Assembly: GCF_030817015.1 (NCBI RefSeq)
Contig: NZ_JAUSYS010000001.1
Coordinates: forward strand, 2,170,001-2,234,000
Length of the DNA: 64,000 nt
Direction: 5' to 3'
From: Arthrobacter sp. V1I7
GTDB lineage: Bacteria; Actinomycetota; Actinomycetes; Actinomycetales; Micrococcaceae
Under the pieces are notes generated by a model. The model did not search any database. It had not been told where the DNA came from and saw only the letters and a list, made by a program, of their open reading frames with translations. The translations under genes were made by a program, and so were the position numbers. Of this stretch, positions 32,670-40,960 are shown in pieces. Position 1 is the first letter of the stretch; each line of letters opens with the position of its first letter.

Positions 32670-33341
32670 CTATTTCTCAAGGGCGGGGATTCCGAGTTGG
32701 GCACATACCTCGGCCGGGCCGGGGATGACGGCGACGGTGTTGTCTACGACGCACGCGGTTAGGAATGGAACGTAGTGCCCCAATGCCAGATTGTCCGGTC
32801 CGGGGTAGAGAGGATTACCGTTCTGGTCCATGTTCGCCTCCTCAGGGACGAAACGGTCGCCCCGGGGGCCGTAGGGAGGAGACACGAAACCGTCCGGGAT
32901 GAGGTGATCGGTGATTCCGTATGGGTTCATTTCTCCCATACCCCAAATCTTGCTGCACTGGTTTATGGGGTCGTTGACCTGTTTCATTCCGGCATTCTTA
33001 TCGTCCGGGTTGGGGTTGTTTTTGGTGTCGAATCCTGTGATGAAGATCCCGGTGGTGATGTAGGGGGGCCTTGTTACTCCGGGCGCCCCCTCTAGAACGG
33101 GATATGTGGTGGTGAGGTCGGCGTTGTAGTAGCAGCGGATGTCCCGTTTATCCTCCACTGGAGCCAACGCCACGTAGACCCCGGCGGCCGTGGTGCCGGC
33201 CAGTGCCAGCCCGGCGAAGGTCAGCATTGCCGGTTTGCGCCACCGCGGGATTGGCTTCGGCGTCCGGCGGGCTTCCTGGACGAGGAGGTTCTGGACGCGG
33301 CTTTTCGTGTCTTTCGGGTAGGTCACTTCAGACAGGTTCAT
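32670..33341 (-). CDS. Single-pass membrane protein coupled to an ECF sigma factor
   Basis: 223 residues. A cytoplasmic N-terminus (SEVTYPKDTKSRVQNLLVQE) precedes one membrane helix (PAMLTFAGLALAGTTAAGVY) near residue 40-60. An extracytoplasmic domain with Tyr/Pro/Asn and several Cys follows (IRCYYNADLTTTYPV, NQCSKIWGMGE, FLTACVVDNTVAVIP). The ATG overlaps the sigma factor TGA (ATGA). This layout and position match anti-sigma-like or sigma-partner membrane proteins of actinobacteria; no HxxxCxxC zinc anti-sigma motif is present, so the anti-sigma role is inferred from position. Confidence 0.8.
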   Translation of the reverse strand: MNLSEVTYPKDTKSRVQNLLVQEARRTPKPIPRWRKPAMLTFAGLALAGTTAAGVYVALAPVEDKRDIRCYYNADLTTTYPVLEGAPGVTRPPYITTGIFITGFDTKNNPNPDDKNAGMKQVNDPINQCSKIWGMGEMNPYGITDHLIPDGFVSPPYGPRGDRFVPEEANMDQNGNPLYPGPDNLALGHYVPFLTACVVDNTVAVIPGPAEVCAQLGIPALEK

Positions 33342-33949
33342 GACAGCCTCGCTTCAACGATCGTCGTGTCGAATTCTTCGACGGGCTCCATTGCCCGGTT
33401 CACGGCGGCCAGCTTGGCCCGTGCACGGTGCAGTCTCGATTTCACTGTCCCCCGCCGTATCCCGAGGGCCTTGGCGGCATCTTCCTGCCCGACGCCGTTC
33501 ATCAGGCACAGGACGACGACGTCCCGTTCCCCGTCGTTCAGCCCCGCGGTGGTCTCCAGCAGTTCGCGGACGGCACGTTCTGCGTCGAGCCTGGAAGCGA
33601 CCGCTTCCGCATGGTCTGCTTGGTGTTCGCCGTGCCGGGGATCCGAGTGCGGAAGTCTGGCAAGGAAATCGGCGTGCCGCCGGGAGCCCCTGGCGCGGTT
33701 GCGGTTCGCGTTCGTTGCGACTCCGAGCAGCCACGGCAAGACCGTGTCCCTCTCCGGCCTGAGCCTGTTCCGCTGCCGCCACGCCTCCAAGAAGGTGATC
33801 GAGACGAGTTCCTCCGCGTCATGCCAGGAACCACACCGGGACAGGCAATACCGGAAGACCGCATCGGCGTGCCTGTCGAACAGGACCCCGAATGCGTCAG
33901 CGTTGCCTGCGGTGCACTCTCGCCACAGGTCTTCGTCGGTTTCCCCCAT
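33338..33949 (-). CDS. ECF-type RNA polymerase sigma factor
   Basis: 203 residues from the ATG at 33949 (another in-frame ATG at 33958). Region 2 is ECTAGNADAFGVLFDRHADA, FRYCLSRCGSWHDAEELVSI, TFLEAWRQRNRL; region 4 is LNDGERDVVVLCLMNGVGQE, DAAKALGIRRGTVKSRLHRA. These recognise the -10 and -35 elements of target promoters. It is translationally coupled to the membrane protein that follows, suggesting signal-dependent release of the sigma factor. Confidence 0.93.
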   Translation of the reverse strand: MGETDEDLWRECTAGNADAFGVLFDRHADAVFRYCLSRCGSWHDAEELVSITFLEAWRQRNRLRPERDTVLPWLLGVATNANRNRARGSRRHADFLARLPHSDPRHGEHQADHAEAVASRLDAERAVRELLETTAGLNDGERDVVVLCLMNGVGQEDAAKALGIRRGTVKSRLHRARAKLAAVNRAMEPVEEFDTTIVEARLS

Positions 33950-34194
33950 TAGCCTCATACCTTGTAGTGTCCGCAGGCCCCGAAAAGGTTCCCGATCCGA
34001 CAAACAGTTTTCGCCGTACCCAGGGAGGGCGGGAACCATATTCCCGGCCGCCACTCAAAACTACGGCAGCCGGGGCACGAAGACGGAACCGTGGAAGCCG
34101 CAGCGCGGATCCGGCAAGCAATTCCACTGCCAATTTACGGTGGTTCCGCCGGGCGCCATGGAGGCAAACCAGATGCGCGCCGGAGTCCCAGGCG

Positions 34195-34626
34195 CTAGTT
34201 GAAGGCGAGCTTGTGCCTGTCGTGCTCCATGCGGGAGGCAGCCACATCATCCATGTTCTCCTCGGCCCATTCCTTCATTTCAAAGACGACACGGAGAAGC
34301 GAGTGACCGCGGGGCGTGAGCGCGTAATCTGTGCGCACAGGAACTGAGATCGTCACGTGCCGGGAAACCAGCCCGTCACGTTCCAACGAACGCAGCGTGG
34401 AAGTAAGCATCTTCTGGCTGGCACCCGGAATCCTCTTGCGGAGGTCACTGTGGCGCTGCTGCCCATCCACCAAGGAGAGCATTACAAGGGTCACCCATTT
34501 GCTGCTGATGGCCTCAAGCAGTTGGCGTGCCGGACAAAGGTCCAAGGAAGCGTTGTAGTGCTTCTGTGCTGTCTGACGTTTCTGTTCAGCAGTGAGAGTC
34601 ATTTCCCCAATACTCTTCTCATCCAT
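34195..34626 (-). CDS. HxlR-family transcriptional regulator
   Basis: 143 residues. The winged helix of HxlR/MarR-like redox regulators is plain: CPARQLLEAISSKWVTLVML, HSDLRKRIPGASQKMLTSTL, RSLERDGLVSRHVTISVPVR, TDYALTPRGHSLL. The cysteine at the domain start (DLCPARQ) is the conserved one that senses quinones or electrophiles in relatives. It is divergent from the azoreductase gene, with two GGGCAC-GTGCCC inverted repeats between them, so it probably represses azoreductase and releases it on quinone or electrophile stress. Confidence 0.92.
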   Translation of the reverse strand: MDEKSIGEMTLTAEQKRQTAQKHYNASLDLCPARQLLEAISSKWVTLVMLSLVDGQQRHSDLRKRIPGASQKMLTSTLRSLERDGLVSRHVTISVPVRTDYALTPRGHSLLRVVFEMKEWAEENMDDVAASRMEHDRHKLAFN

Positions 34627-34906
34627 CGACTCGTGGAGCCCAGCATACTTGGCCGCCCATTAGAAGGGGGCCATTGGCGTCGGACCGTGGCTCGCCGTCC
34701 CTGGCCGCAGCGCGCAAGTCAGCCAGGAAGTCCTCGGCCTCATATAGGCGGAGACGTTCGGCGGCGTCGAAACGAAGAAGCTAGAAGATGATGTTGTGGG
34801 TTACCACTGCAGCATCAAAGTCGGCGTTGGCAGCGTGGGCGGGGGCCGAATTCTTCCACAGGAGAATCCTAGGTTGCCTTCGGCGGGCTGGAAGCCCTTT
34901 CAGGGA

Positions 34907-34997
34907 GGGCACCTCGAAGTGCCCTAGGCACAAGATAGTGCGTTCTTACGCAGCGCAGAGGTCTGCCTCAGGATCGATAACAGGGCACAAAGTGCCC
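34907..34997. promoter_or_regulatory. Operator-like inverted repeats upstream of the azoreductase gene
   Basis: GGGCAC-CTCGAA-GTGCCC (34907-34924) and GGGCAC-AAA-GTGCCC (34983-34997) are two copies of the same perfect half-site pair with different spacers. Between them lies TGCGT-TCTT-ACGCA (34939-34952). The second copy ends 26 bases before the azoreductase ATG. The position between a divergent HxlR gene and its likely target suggests binding sites for that regulator. The rest of the 400-base intergenic region shows no gene. Confidence 0.65.
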
Positions 34998-35023
34998 GTC
35001 AGTAGAGCTTTGAAAGGAAGCCA

Positions 35024-35701
35024 ATGCCTAAGATCCTCCACGTCAATGCCTCTCCTCGCTACGCCCACAGCGACTCTCTGCGGTTGGCCCGGCATTTCAT
35101 CGATTCCGTCCAGGCCGCCGGTCCGGAGAGCTTTGATCTGGAGACTTTGGACCTGTTCAACGATGGTGCTTTGCCGGTTTTCGGCCGCACTGCAGCGGCT
35201 GCCAAGATGGCTGCGTTCTCCGGCCAGGACCAGACGCCGGAGCAGATCACAGCGTGGGAATCAGCCCGCGCCGTGTTCGACCAGTTCGCCGCTGCCGATG
35301 CCTACGTCTTCAACATTCCCATGTGGAACGCTGGTGTTCCTTACGTCCTGAAGCAGTGGATCGACATCATTACCCAGCCCGGTTGGAGCTTCGGGTTCGA
35401 CCCGGAAAAGGGCTACCGCGGCCTGATGGAGGGCAAGCAAGCCCTCGCCATCCACACCAGCGGTGTTTACGCCCCCGGCGTACCGGCCGCCTTCGGTTCT
35501 GATTTCAGCAGCACCTTCTTTGCTGACTGGCTTAACTTCGTGGGCATCGAGGATGCCACCCATGTCCGTTTCGCCCCTACGGTCCTCAACGGCGACGTGG
35601 ACGGCACGCGCAAGATTGCCGAGACAGAGCTCACCGACGCAGCCTTCGGGTTTGCCGGCAAGCTCAGCGCCGTCGGAACCCTCCAGCTCGTCAATGGCTA
35701 A
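35024..35701 (+). CDS. azoR: FMN-dependent NADH-azoreductase
   Basis: 225 residues, flavodoxin-like fold. The start MPKILHVNASPRYAHSDSLR binds the FMN phosphate; YVFNIPMWNAGVPYVLKQWI is the conserved PMxNFxxP-type FMN loop (here PMWNAGVP); HTSGVYAPG is the second loop. The enzyme reduces quinones and azo compounds by two electrons with NAD(P)H in the cytoplasm. AAGGAAG precedes the ATG. It is followed by a small membrane protein gene after 78 bases and is preceded by operator-like repeats facing the HxlR gene. Confidence 0.93.
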   Translation: MPKILHVNASPRYAHSDSLRLARHFIDSVQAAGPESFDLETLDLFNDGALPVFGRTAAAAKMAAFSGQDQTPEQITAWESARAVFDQFAAADAYVFNIPMWNAGVPYVLKQWIDIITQPGWSFGFDPEKGYRGLMEGKQALAIHTSGVYAPGVPAAFGSDFSSTFFADWLNFVGIEDATHVRFAPTVLNGDVDGTRKIAETELTDAAFGFAGKLSAVGTLQLVNG

Positions 35702-35779
35702 GCCTGGTGCAATACGCACCGGCATTTCGGGTACCCATTCTTCAAGCGGGATTCTCTACAGAAGACTCAAGGAGTAACC

Positions 35780-36040
35780 ATGCCCAAGCAACCTTCAGCT
35801 ACCCGTGTCTTACAGGTCCCCCCACCAAATAAGAATCAGTCGGCGCTGATGATCTGGATAGCAGTATTCCCTACCCTGACCGCTATCAACCTTGCTATCG
35901 GCGACTGGCTCGGAACCCTGCACCCGGTACTGCGCACCTTTGTCCTGGTCACTGTCGCAGTCCCGATCGTGATTTACGGAATAATGCCCTACTTGCAACG
36001 ACTACGAGCCAGCCTCATCACTCGTGCCGGCGACAGCTAG
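35780..36040 (+). CDS. Small membrane protein downstream of azoreductase
   Basis: 86 residues with two hydrophobic helices (SALMIWIAVFPTLTAINLAI and FVLVTVAVPIVIYGIMPYL) separated by GDWLGTLHPVLRT. Similar two-helix proteins occur next to redox genes in actinobacteria, but no function is known. A GGAG ribosome site precedes the ATG (AAGGAGTAACC). Probably in the azoreductase transcript. Confidence 0.8.
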   Translation: MPKQPSATRVLQVPPPNKNQSALMIWIAVFPTLTAINLAIGDWLGTLHPVLRTFVLVTVAVPIVIYGIMPYLQRLRASLITRAGDS

Positions 36041-36728
36041 CTTCCTTGCTTTGGGAAAGATTAGTTAGGTCCAACAGGAGGATGCCAACAGGTAGCCGGC
36101 CTGGGCACCTTCCGGTCAGCCGGGCCAGAACGACCGGGGGCAGCTGCATCGCAAGTTGACTTATACATGAGCAACAAACCTGCTGCTGGACGAAGGGCCG
36201 GGTCCAGTTCCCGGAACGTCCCGTCTGAGGGGGTGGCCCAGAACCTGCTGGGCCACTCATCAGTCGCGACCGGAAGTCGCTGGCATCGGCGGGCTGGCTG
36301 CCTGACAAGCCGGAGACCGACGGTGATACTTTCGGTCCGAACAAAAGGGGGGCGGCTGATGACCGGGCGTGAAGTCAGGGGTGCTTCCACCGGCCAGGGC
36401 GACGCCCTGCCGCGGATGCGTCTTGCCCTTTCGCCACAGTTTGATGCCGCTGTGATTGTGCTCGATGACGCTGATCTGGCCGCGAACCTGTTCCCGGTCT
36501 GCGGCTTGTAGGGTGCGTCCGATTCCTCAGTACCAAGCAGCTCCGCCAGACGCACCTCTACCGGTGGAAAAACTCGGCCAGCCTGTCAAGACAAACCTAG
36601 ATCTCAACGAGGAATTGCAGCGCAAGATGGTGGTTCTCATCGATCTCGCTCGCAGAATTCTTAGCAGCTGAAAAAGGAACCCTGAACGGTCAGATATTTT
36701 TTAGCCTGAAGGTTCCATCATCAGGAAA
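36041..36728. other. Gene-poor stretch with remnant sequence
   Basis: Almost 700 bases without a convincing gene. It contains the recombinase-like fragment listed separately, and near 36530-36671 a coding-like piece (VEKLGQPVKTNLDLNEELQR) without a start. The low gene density and fragments suggest a decayed insertion. Confidence 0.45.
36200..36300 (+). pseudogene. Tyrosine-recombinase C-terminal motif remnant
   Basis: The plus strand encodes VAQNLLGHSSVATGSRWHR, close to the box II of phage-type integrases (typically a LLGHSSVATT-x-x-Y-x-H pattern). The catalytic histidine GH is kept, but the tyrosine position reads W and no full integrase surrounds it. It is interpreted as a decayed integrase fragment. 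Boundaries are approximate. Confidence 0.4.
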
Positions 36729-37235
36729 GTGGCCGTCGCAAACCAAAGCACTCGGCGTAGGGTTTTGGGCATGATGCACGCGGATGATTCTGAAGAGCCT
36801 CTGCAGTCGCTTCCCGCCGGGATGCCCCGGCGATATGCCCAGTACAAGCCTGCATCTTCTGTACCCTCAGTCCCCGAGCCTACGAACGTCGGAGGATACG
36901 AGGACCTGAAGGCCTACTTCCATTCCAAAGGGGAAGAGCTTCACCGGTCGGCTCATGGCCTCGCCGCTGTCGACAGCCTGATCGGCAGCCCCACTGACAA
37001 GGCGTCTCTTGCCCAAATGACTTGGGCGATTGGGATGTTCTACGGCGACGTCCTTACCCACAGCATTGACGGGGCGCACTGGCACGTCACGACCGAAGAT
37101 AGCCCTGAAGTCCGCATAACTCCGGACACTTCGATCGCTGTCATCTTTGTTGCTCCAAGACGCGTAACCCTCGGAGCACCAACCCTCGTGCAGAACTACA
37201 ACCGGGCACTCGAAATTGTCGCCCGTGAAGGCTGA
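36729..37235 (+). CDS. Hypothetical protein (DUF6278-like)
   Basis: 168 residues from the GTG at 36729; ATGs at 36771 and 36774 are alternatives. The C-terminal half has MTWAIGMFYGDVLTHSIDGA, HWHVTTEDSPEVRITPDTSI and VAPRRVTLGAPTLVQNYNRA. This pattern (GDVL...HV...P-x-V...P-x-TSIAV) resembles small actinobacterial proteins of unknown function grouped as DUF6278. No signal peptide or membrane helix. It stands alone between gene-poor stretches. Confidence 0.65.
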   Translation: MAVANQSTRRRVLGMMHADDSEEPLQSLPAGMPRRYAQYKPASSVPSVPEPTNVGGYEDLKAYFHSKGEELHRSAHGLAAVDSLIGSPTDKASLAQMTWAIGMFYGDVLTHSIDGAHWHVTTEDSPEVRITPDTSIAVIFVAPRRVTLGAPTLVQNYNRALEIVAREG

Positions 37236-37700
37236 CCAGCGGGCAACCGCCCACAGGACATCCGTAGAGGGTTCCCCAAACAGGGCCGTATAAAGCTCGA
37301 TTTCGCGAACTTTCCCGGCAAGAACGGCTTCCCGGGATCCCGGTGAGGGCGCGGATCCGGTTTCCGAACTGCCGGTTTCCGAACTGCGCCGGGCCGGTGG
37401 ACCGAGGTCTATGCCTGGACGGCCAAGGCTGTAGAAGTGACATGGAGGACGGTCCGGTGACCTACCGGACCTGGGTGTGGAGTTCAGGCGTCACCCGCCG
37501 GCCGTGACAGCAATAGCGAATGAAACAAGTCTGGACGTTGCCGTGGACGTCCGGGTTACCCGGGGCGGCACCCCCTGGCCGTCCGACATGACGGCCGGAT
37601 CCGGGCCGTTGCGCCGACATGCACTGGGACGGGGCTGCCGATCGTCAGGGCCGCCTGGGCCGGGGCCGGGCCACCGGTGCCGAGGGAACGAGTTCCTTGT
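37236..37700. other. Intergenic region with a 15-base tandem duplication
   Basis: No credible gene in 465 bases. CCGGTTTCCGAACTG occurs twice in tandem at 37357-37371 and 37372-37386. The region separates the plus-strand hypothetical gene from the 3' end of the minus-strand BTAD regulator, so only transcription ends are expected here. Confidence 0.6.
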
Positions 37701-38639
37701 TCAGACGGCAGCCCGCACCCGCTGAAGGAACCTATCAAGAACTCTGCCGGCGTGCTCATGCAGGCGCCGGGACTCCGCTGCAGGCAGCATGTGGGGCTTG
37801 GGTTCATCCAGCCGTTCACCGAGGTATAGCAGCGCGGCCAGCACCTCGGACAGCTCTGAGTTCCCCTCGGCGCGCTGGCGGAGGAGCCTGAGGTGCGCGT
37901 CCTGCAGCGCGGGGCCAGGCGCACAACCCAGATCGCGGTCAAAGAGCCTGCGGCACCGGTCGTACGCGGACAAACCCTCCGCAGGCAGGCCGGCTTGTTC
38001 ATAGGTGGTCACCAAAACGGTCCAGGCCCGTTCGTTGAGCGGCTCTGACCGGATGGCAGCCTGCGCCCAGCGGATTGCCTCGTCGGTCCGCTCAAGAATG
38101 GCGGCCGTTTCTGCGGCGAAGATCTGCGCCGCAACTTTCTCGGCGGAATGGCGCGTCCTTGCGTCATCGGCCCAGTCAGCCACAAGCTCGAATCCCAGCA
38201 GCGGCTCGGCGGAAACTTCCAGCGCCTTGAGCAGCAGCGGGTAGGCCTCGGCCGGCGAAGACTGGGTGGCCGACCTAACCAGCTGCTTGAAGTCCCACAG
38301 ATCCAGATCCACGAGCTGCGGATCCAGAACGTAGCCGCTGTTGGCCGTGCGCAGTGGTCCGGTTTTCGTCTGCCCGGGCTGGATGGCCCGGCGGATGCCG
38401 CTGACGTAGCTCTCCAGGGTGGCTACCGCACCTTCGCTGGCACTCGCACCCCAGAGGATGTCGATCAATTGGGTTTTCGAGACCGGCGTACCCAGGTTCA
38501 GAAGCAGTATTTCCAGAATGTGCCGCGGCTTGCAACCGCCCAAGTCGGTCGCCGTGAGCGTCGCTCCGTTACGCCGTATTTCAAAGGTTCCGAAAAGACG
38601 GACTGAAATTGACGGTGAAGGTCCGGCTGAATTTTCCAC
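37701..38639 (-). CDS. BTAD (SARP-type) transcriptional regulator
   Basis: 312 residues. The winged helix runs from ISVRLFGTFEIRRNGATLTA to GTPVSKTQLIDILWG and TLESYVSGIRRAI; the BTAD domain from LVDLDLWDFKQLVRSATQS to NERAWTVLVTTYEQAGLPAE with DRDLGCAPGPAL near its end. The last 60 residues form an extra helical tail (LSEVLAALLYLGERLDEPKP). GTG 38639 has GGAG nine bases upstream. SARP proteins activate metabolic clusters, but no target lies beside this one. It is smaller than the BTAD protein at the left window edge. Confidence 0.9.
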   Translation of the reverse strand: MENSAGPSPSISVRLFGTFEIRRNGATLTATDLGGCKPRHILEILLLNLGTPVSKTQLIDILWGASASEGAVATLESYVSGIRRAIQPGQTKTGPLRTANSGYVLDPQLVDLDLWDFKQLVRSATQSSPAEAYPLLLKALEVSAEPLLGFELVADWADDARTRHSAEKVAAQIFAAETAAILERTDEAIRWAQAAIRSEPLNERAWTVLVTTYEQAGLPAEGLSAYDRCRRLFDRDLGCAPGPALQDAHLRLLRQRAEGNSELSEVLAALLYLGERLDEPKPHMLPAAESRRLHEHAGRVLDRFLQRVRAAV

Positions 38640-38863
38640 GATGTTCTCCGATTTCCCCAGCTCTAAATCTCAACCACTTTTGCGAAGATCGGAGTGTGTT
38701 CGGAACTATGAAAGTGTTGAGACTGTGTTCCTTCCGGTCTTCTAAGGAAACCGTGACACGCCTGACCTGCGACAACAAGCAACGAAGCTACCCGACTTGG
38801 CACCGGAGGAAAGTCGAGTACCGCGGCAAGTATGGCCAAGTAGCCACCCCAAGGTTTTCCCAA

Positions 38864-38911
38864 GTACTACGTGCGTAGTACAGGTGTTCCGCACCCAGTG
38901 GCGGAACACCT
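38864..38911. terminator. Two back-to-back perfect hairpins downstream of the HtrA-like gene
   Basis: GTACTACG-TG-CGTAGTAC (38864-38881) is followed at once by AGGTGTTCCGC-ACCCAGTG-GCGGAACACCT (38882-38911). Both arms are perfect (8 and 11 bases). They lie about 80 bases past the stop of the minus-strand HtrA-like gene and are candidates for a T-tract-free terminator; an operator role upstream of the BTAD gene is the alternative. The remaining intergenic bases (38640-38989) show no gene. Confidence 0.55.
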
Positions 38912-38989
38912 CCGCAGACGCTGAGGGTCAGAAAGCGGGCCGGACCCACGCCGGCAGGGAGGACCGGGGCCGGGACCCGTCCGGCCTGC

Positions 38990-39973
38990 TCAGTTCCTGT
39001 CCGTCATCTCTTCGGGCACAGCCACGGTTCGCATTTCGGTGCCGTCGCGCATCAGCGACACCTCCAGCGGCACCCCGATCGCCTCGGCGAAGAGCAGCTT
39101 CTGCAGGCTCTCGGCGTTCGCCACGGGTTTCTGGCCGACGCTCAAGAGGATGTCTCCCGCCCGGAGCCCGGCACGTTCGGCGGGCGATCCCGTGAGGACT
39201 TCAACAACGAGAAGGCCCTCCCGCCGTCCGGTCCGGACCACGGTGCCGGCTGGTAGCTGGACAGGCGTGTTGACCAGCCCGAGGTAGGCGCGCCTGACGC
39301 GGCCGTCCTTGAGCAGCGAGGCGATGATCCTGCGAGAGGTGGCGTTGACGGGCACCGCCAGGCCCAGCCCGGCGCCTGCCACTGCCGTGTTGATGCCAAC
39401 AATCCGGCCACGGGCGTCCGCGAGCGCGCCGCCCGAGCTGCCCGCATTAAGGGCGGCATCGGTCTGGATGACATCCTCGATCATGCGGCGGTTGCGTCCG
39501 GACCAGACCGGGATGGAGCGGCCCAGCCCGCTCACCACGCCGGCCGTCACCGAGCCGGACAGGCCGAGGGGGTTGCCGACAGCAATCACCAACTGGCCGA
39601 CTCTGAGCGTCTCCGCGTCGCCGAATTCCGCCGGTGCCGCGGTGGGTGCCTTGCCCTGCACGACGGCGAGATCCGAGAGCGGGTCGGCGCCAACGACGTC
39701 GACCGCAGTCCGGGTCCCGTCGGCAAACACAGCGTTTCCGCTCTGGGTGCCGGCCACCACGTGCGCGTTGGTGACGAGGAAGCCGTCGGAGGTGAACAGC
39801 ACGGCTGAGCCTGCCCCCACCCGGAACCTTCCGCCGCGTCCGTGGCCGGCCATTTCGATAGCGGCGACGTGCGGAGTGACCGTCTCCGCCACCCGGACAA
39901 CCGTCGCTGAGTATGAATCCAGCGGGTCCTCGGCCGCCTCATGGCCAGACGTCCGGCCTATCGCAGTTGCCAC
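38990..39973 (-). CDS. HtrA/DegP-like trypsin-fold serine protease with PDZ domain
   Basis: 327 residues. The catalytic triad is visible: His in GFLVTNAHVVAG, Asp in ADPLSDLAVVQG, Ser in TDAALNAGSSGGAL (GSSGG in place of the usual GNSGG). A PDZ domain follows (RAYLGLVNTPVQLPAGTVVR, GSPAERAGLRAGDILLSVG). Unlike most HtrA proteins it has neither a signal peptide nor a membrane anchor, so it should act in the cytoplasm or be exported by another route. ATG 39973. Possible in vivo role is protein quality control. Confidence 0.92.
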   Translation of the reverse strand: MATAIGRTSGHEAAEDPLDSYSATVVRVAETVTPHVAAIEMAGHGRGGRFRVGAGSAVLFTSDGFLVTNAHVVAGTQSGNAVFADGTRTAVDVVGADPLSDLAVVQGKAPTAAPAEFGDAETLRVGQLVIAVGNPLGLSGSVTAGVVSGLGRSIPVWSGRNRRMIEDVIQTDAALNAGSSGGALADARGRIVGINTAVAGAGLGLAVPVNATSRRIIASLLKDGRVRRAYLGLVNTPVQLPAGTVVRTGRREGLLVVEVLTGSPAERAGLRAGDILLSVGQKPVANAESLQKLLFAEAIGVPLEVSLMRDGTEMRTVAVPEEMTDRN

Positions 39974-40167
39974 GGTGCACCTTCCTTGACTGGTAGGTAT
40001 CTAAGTCAACCACCGGCGCCGCGCCCGTAGTTCCGGGCGCCCTACGCCCACAGAGAAATGCGGTTCCCAGGCCGCGGGGGGCACCGCCGGAGGGCAGCAG
40101 TTCATTCCCCCGGCAATCCGCCACTAGGCTCAGATGCAGACCAGCCTTTCAGCCACAGGAGATCTTC

Positions 40168-40716
40168 GTGAGTCCAGCGACCGTTTCGCCCGATCCACTG
40201 CCGCCACTCGGCCTCAGCTGGGGCATCAAACGCAGCTTCATCGACTACATCAACGGCCTGCCGGACGCGTCGGTGGGGGCGGTCGATGGTGCAACCGTAG
40301 ATGAGGCAGGTCTCTTCCGCTTCGCCCCCGACAGTTCCGACTATGACGTCGTCCGGGGCACCGGCATCCTGCGCTTCCGGGGCGACGTCCGCCTCTCCGG
40401 ACACCATGGGATGATGTTTGTCCGGTTGCTGGATCCTTGGATCGCCTTCACCGGCGGACGCGGGATCCTCTCCATCAGCGCCGGCGACGACGTCGGTCAG
40501 GATCGCACTGCTGTTGCCGCTCTGCGCGCCGGAGCACCCCGCCAAGCAGCGGACGGCTCGCTCGTCTGGTCGGATGTCGAGGTGGCGATCACAGACGAAG
40601 GGTCCGAACTCTTCGACGGCCAGTACGCAGCCGGGCAGCCGATGGATCCCCTGTTAATCCGGTTGGCCGGAGACACAGGACCATCTCTGCGAATGAAAAT
40701 CTCCGGCACAGGATAA
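40168..40716 (+). CDS. HtaA-domain protein
   Basis: 182 residues made of a single HtaA domain: LGLSWGIKRSFIDYINGLPD, GTGILRFRGDVRLSGHHGMM, DPWIAFTGGRGILSISAG. HtaA domains bind haem in corynebacterial cell-surface haem uptake proteins through a Tyr and a His; a Tyr and HH pair are present here (IDYING, SGHHG). There is no signal peptide or membrane helix, so this copy looks cytoplasmic and may have another ligand. GTG start at 40168. Confidence 0.85.
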   Translation: MSPATVSPDPLPPLGLSWGIKRSFIDYINGLPDASVGAVDGATVDEAGLFRFAPDSSDYDVVRGTGILRFRGDVRLSGHHGMMFVRLLDPWIAFTGGRGILSISAGDDVGQDRTAVAALRAGAPRQAADGSLVWSDVEVAITDEGSELFDGQYAAGQPMDPLLIRLAGDTGPSLRMKISGTG

Positions 40717-40753
40717 CCGGCCGCACACTGGTTGAGGAGAGTGCGCGGCCGGT
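40716..40753 (+). terminator. Hairpin directly after the HtaA-domain gene
   Basis: ACCGGCCGCACAC (40716-40728) pairs with GTGCGCGGCCGGT (40741-40753), 13 bases with one mismatch and a 12-base loop, starting at the last base of the stop codon. No run of T follows, so it is a factor-independent terminator candidate only. Confidence 0.55.
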
Positions 40754-40960
40754 CGTCTGTCGGGGCCCGCGGCGTGCGGCCGGGGCGGTGGTTCGGGATT
40801 CTGTCCTTAGCCTGTGAGATTTGTCCTTCTGTACTTACTGTCCCGCAAAGCACCTGAGAGGACGCTGAGAAGCCGGAGACCTGCACGGCCGCCCCGGACG
40901 GGCGGGAGAAAAAAGTTGGCTTTGGTTGTCGCGGACGCGCCGTTGGCCCATTCTTGGAAC

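Noticed and set aside
36061..36555. 164-codon minus-strand frame
   Set aside because: Composition is that of a shadow frame (Arg/Pro/Ser-rich), no ribosome site, and the opposite strand shows the integrase-like fragment.
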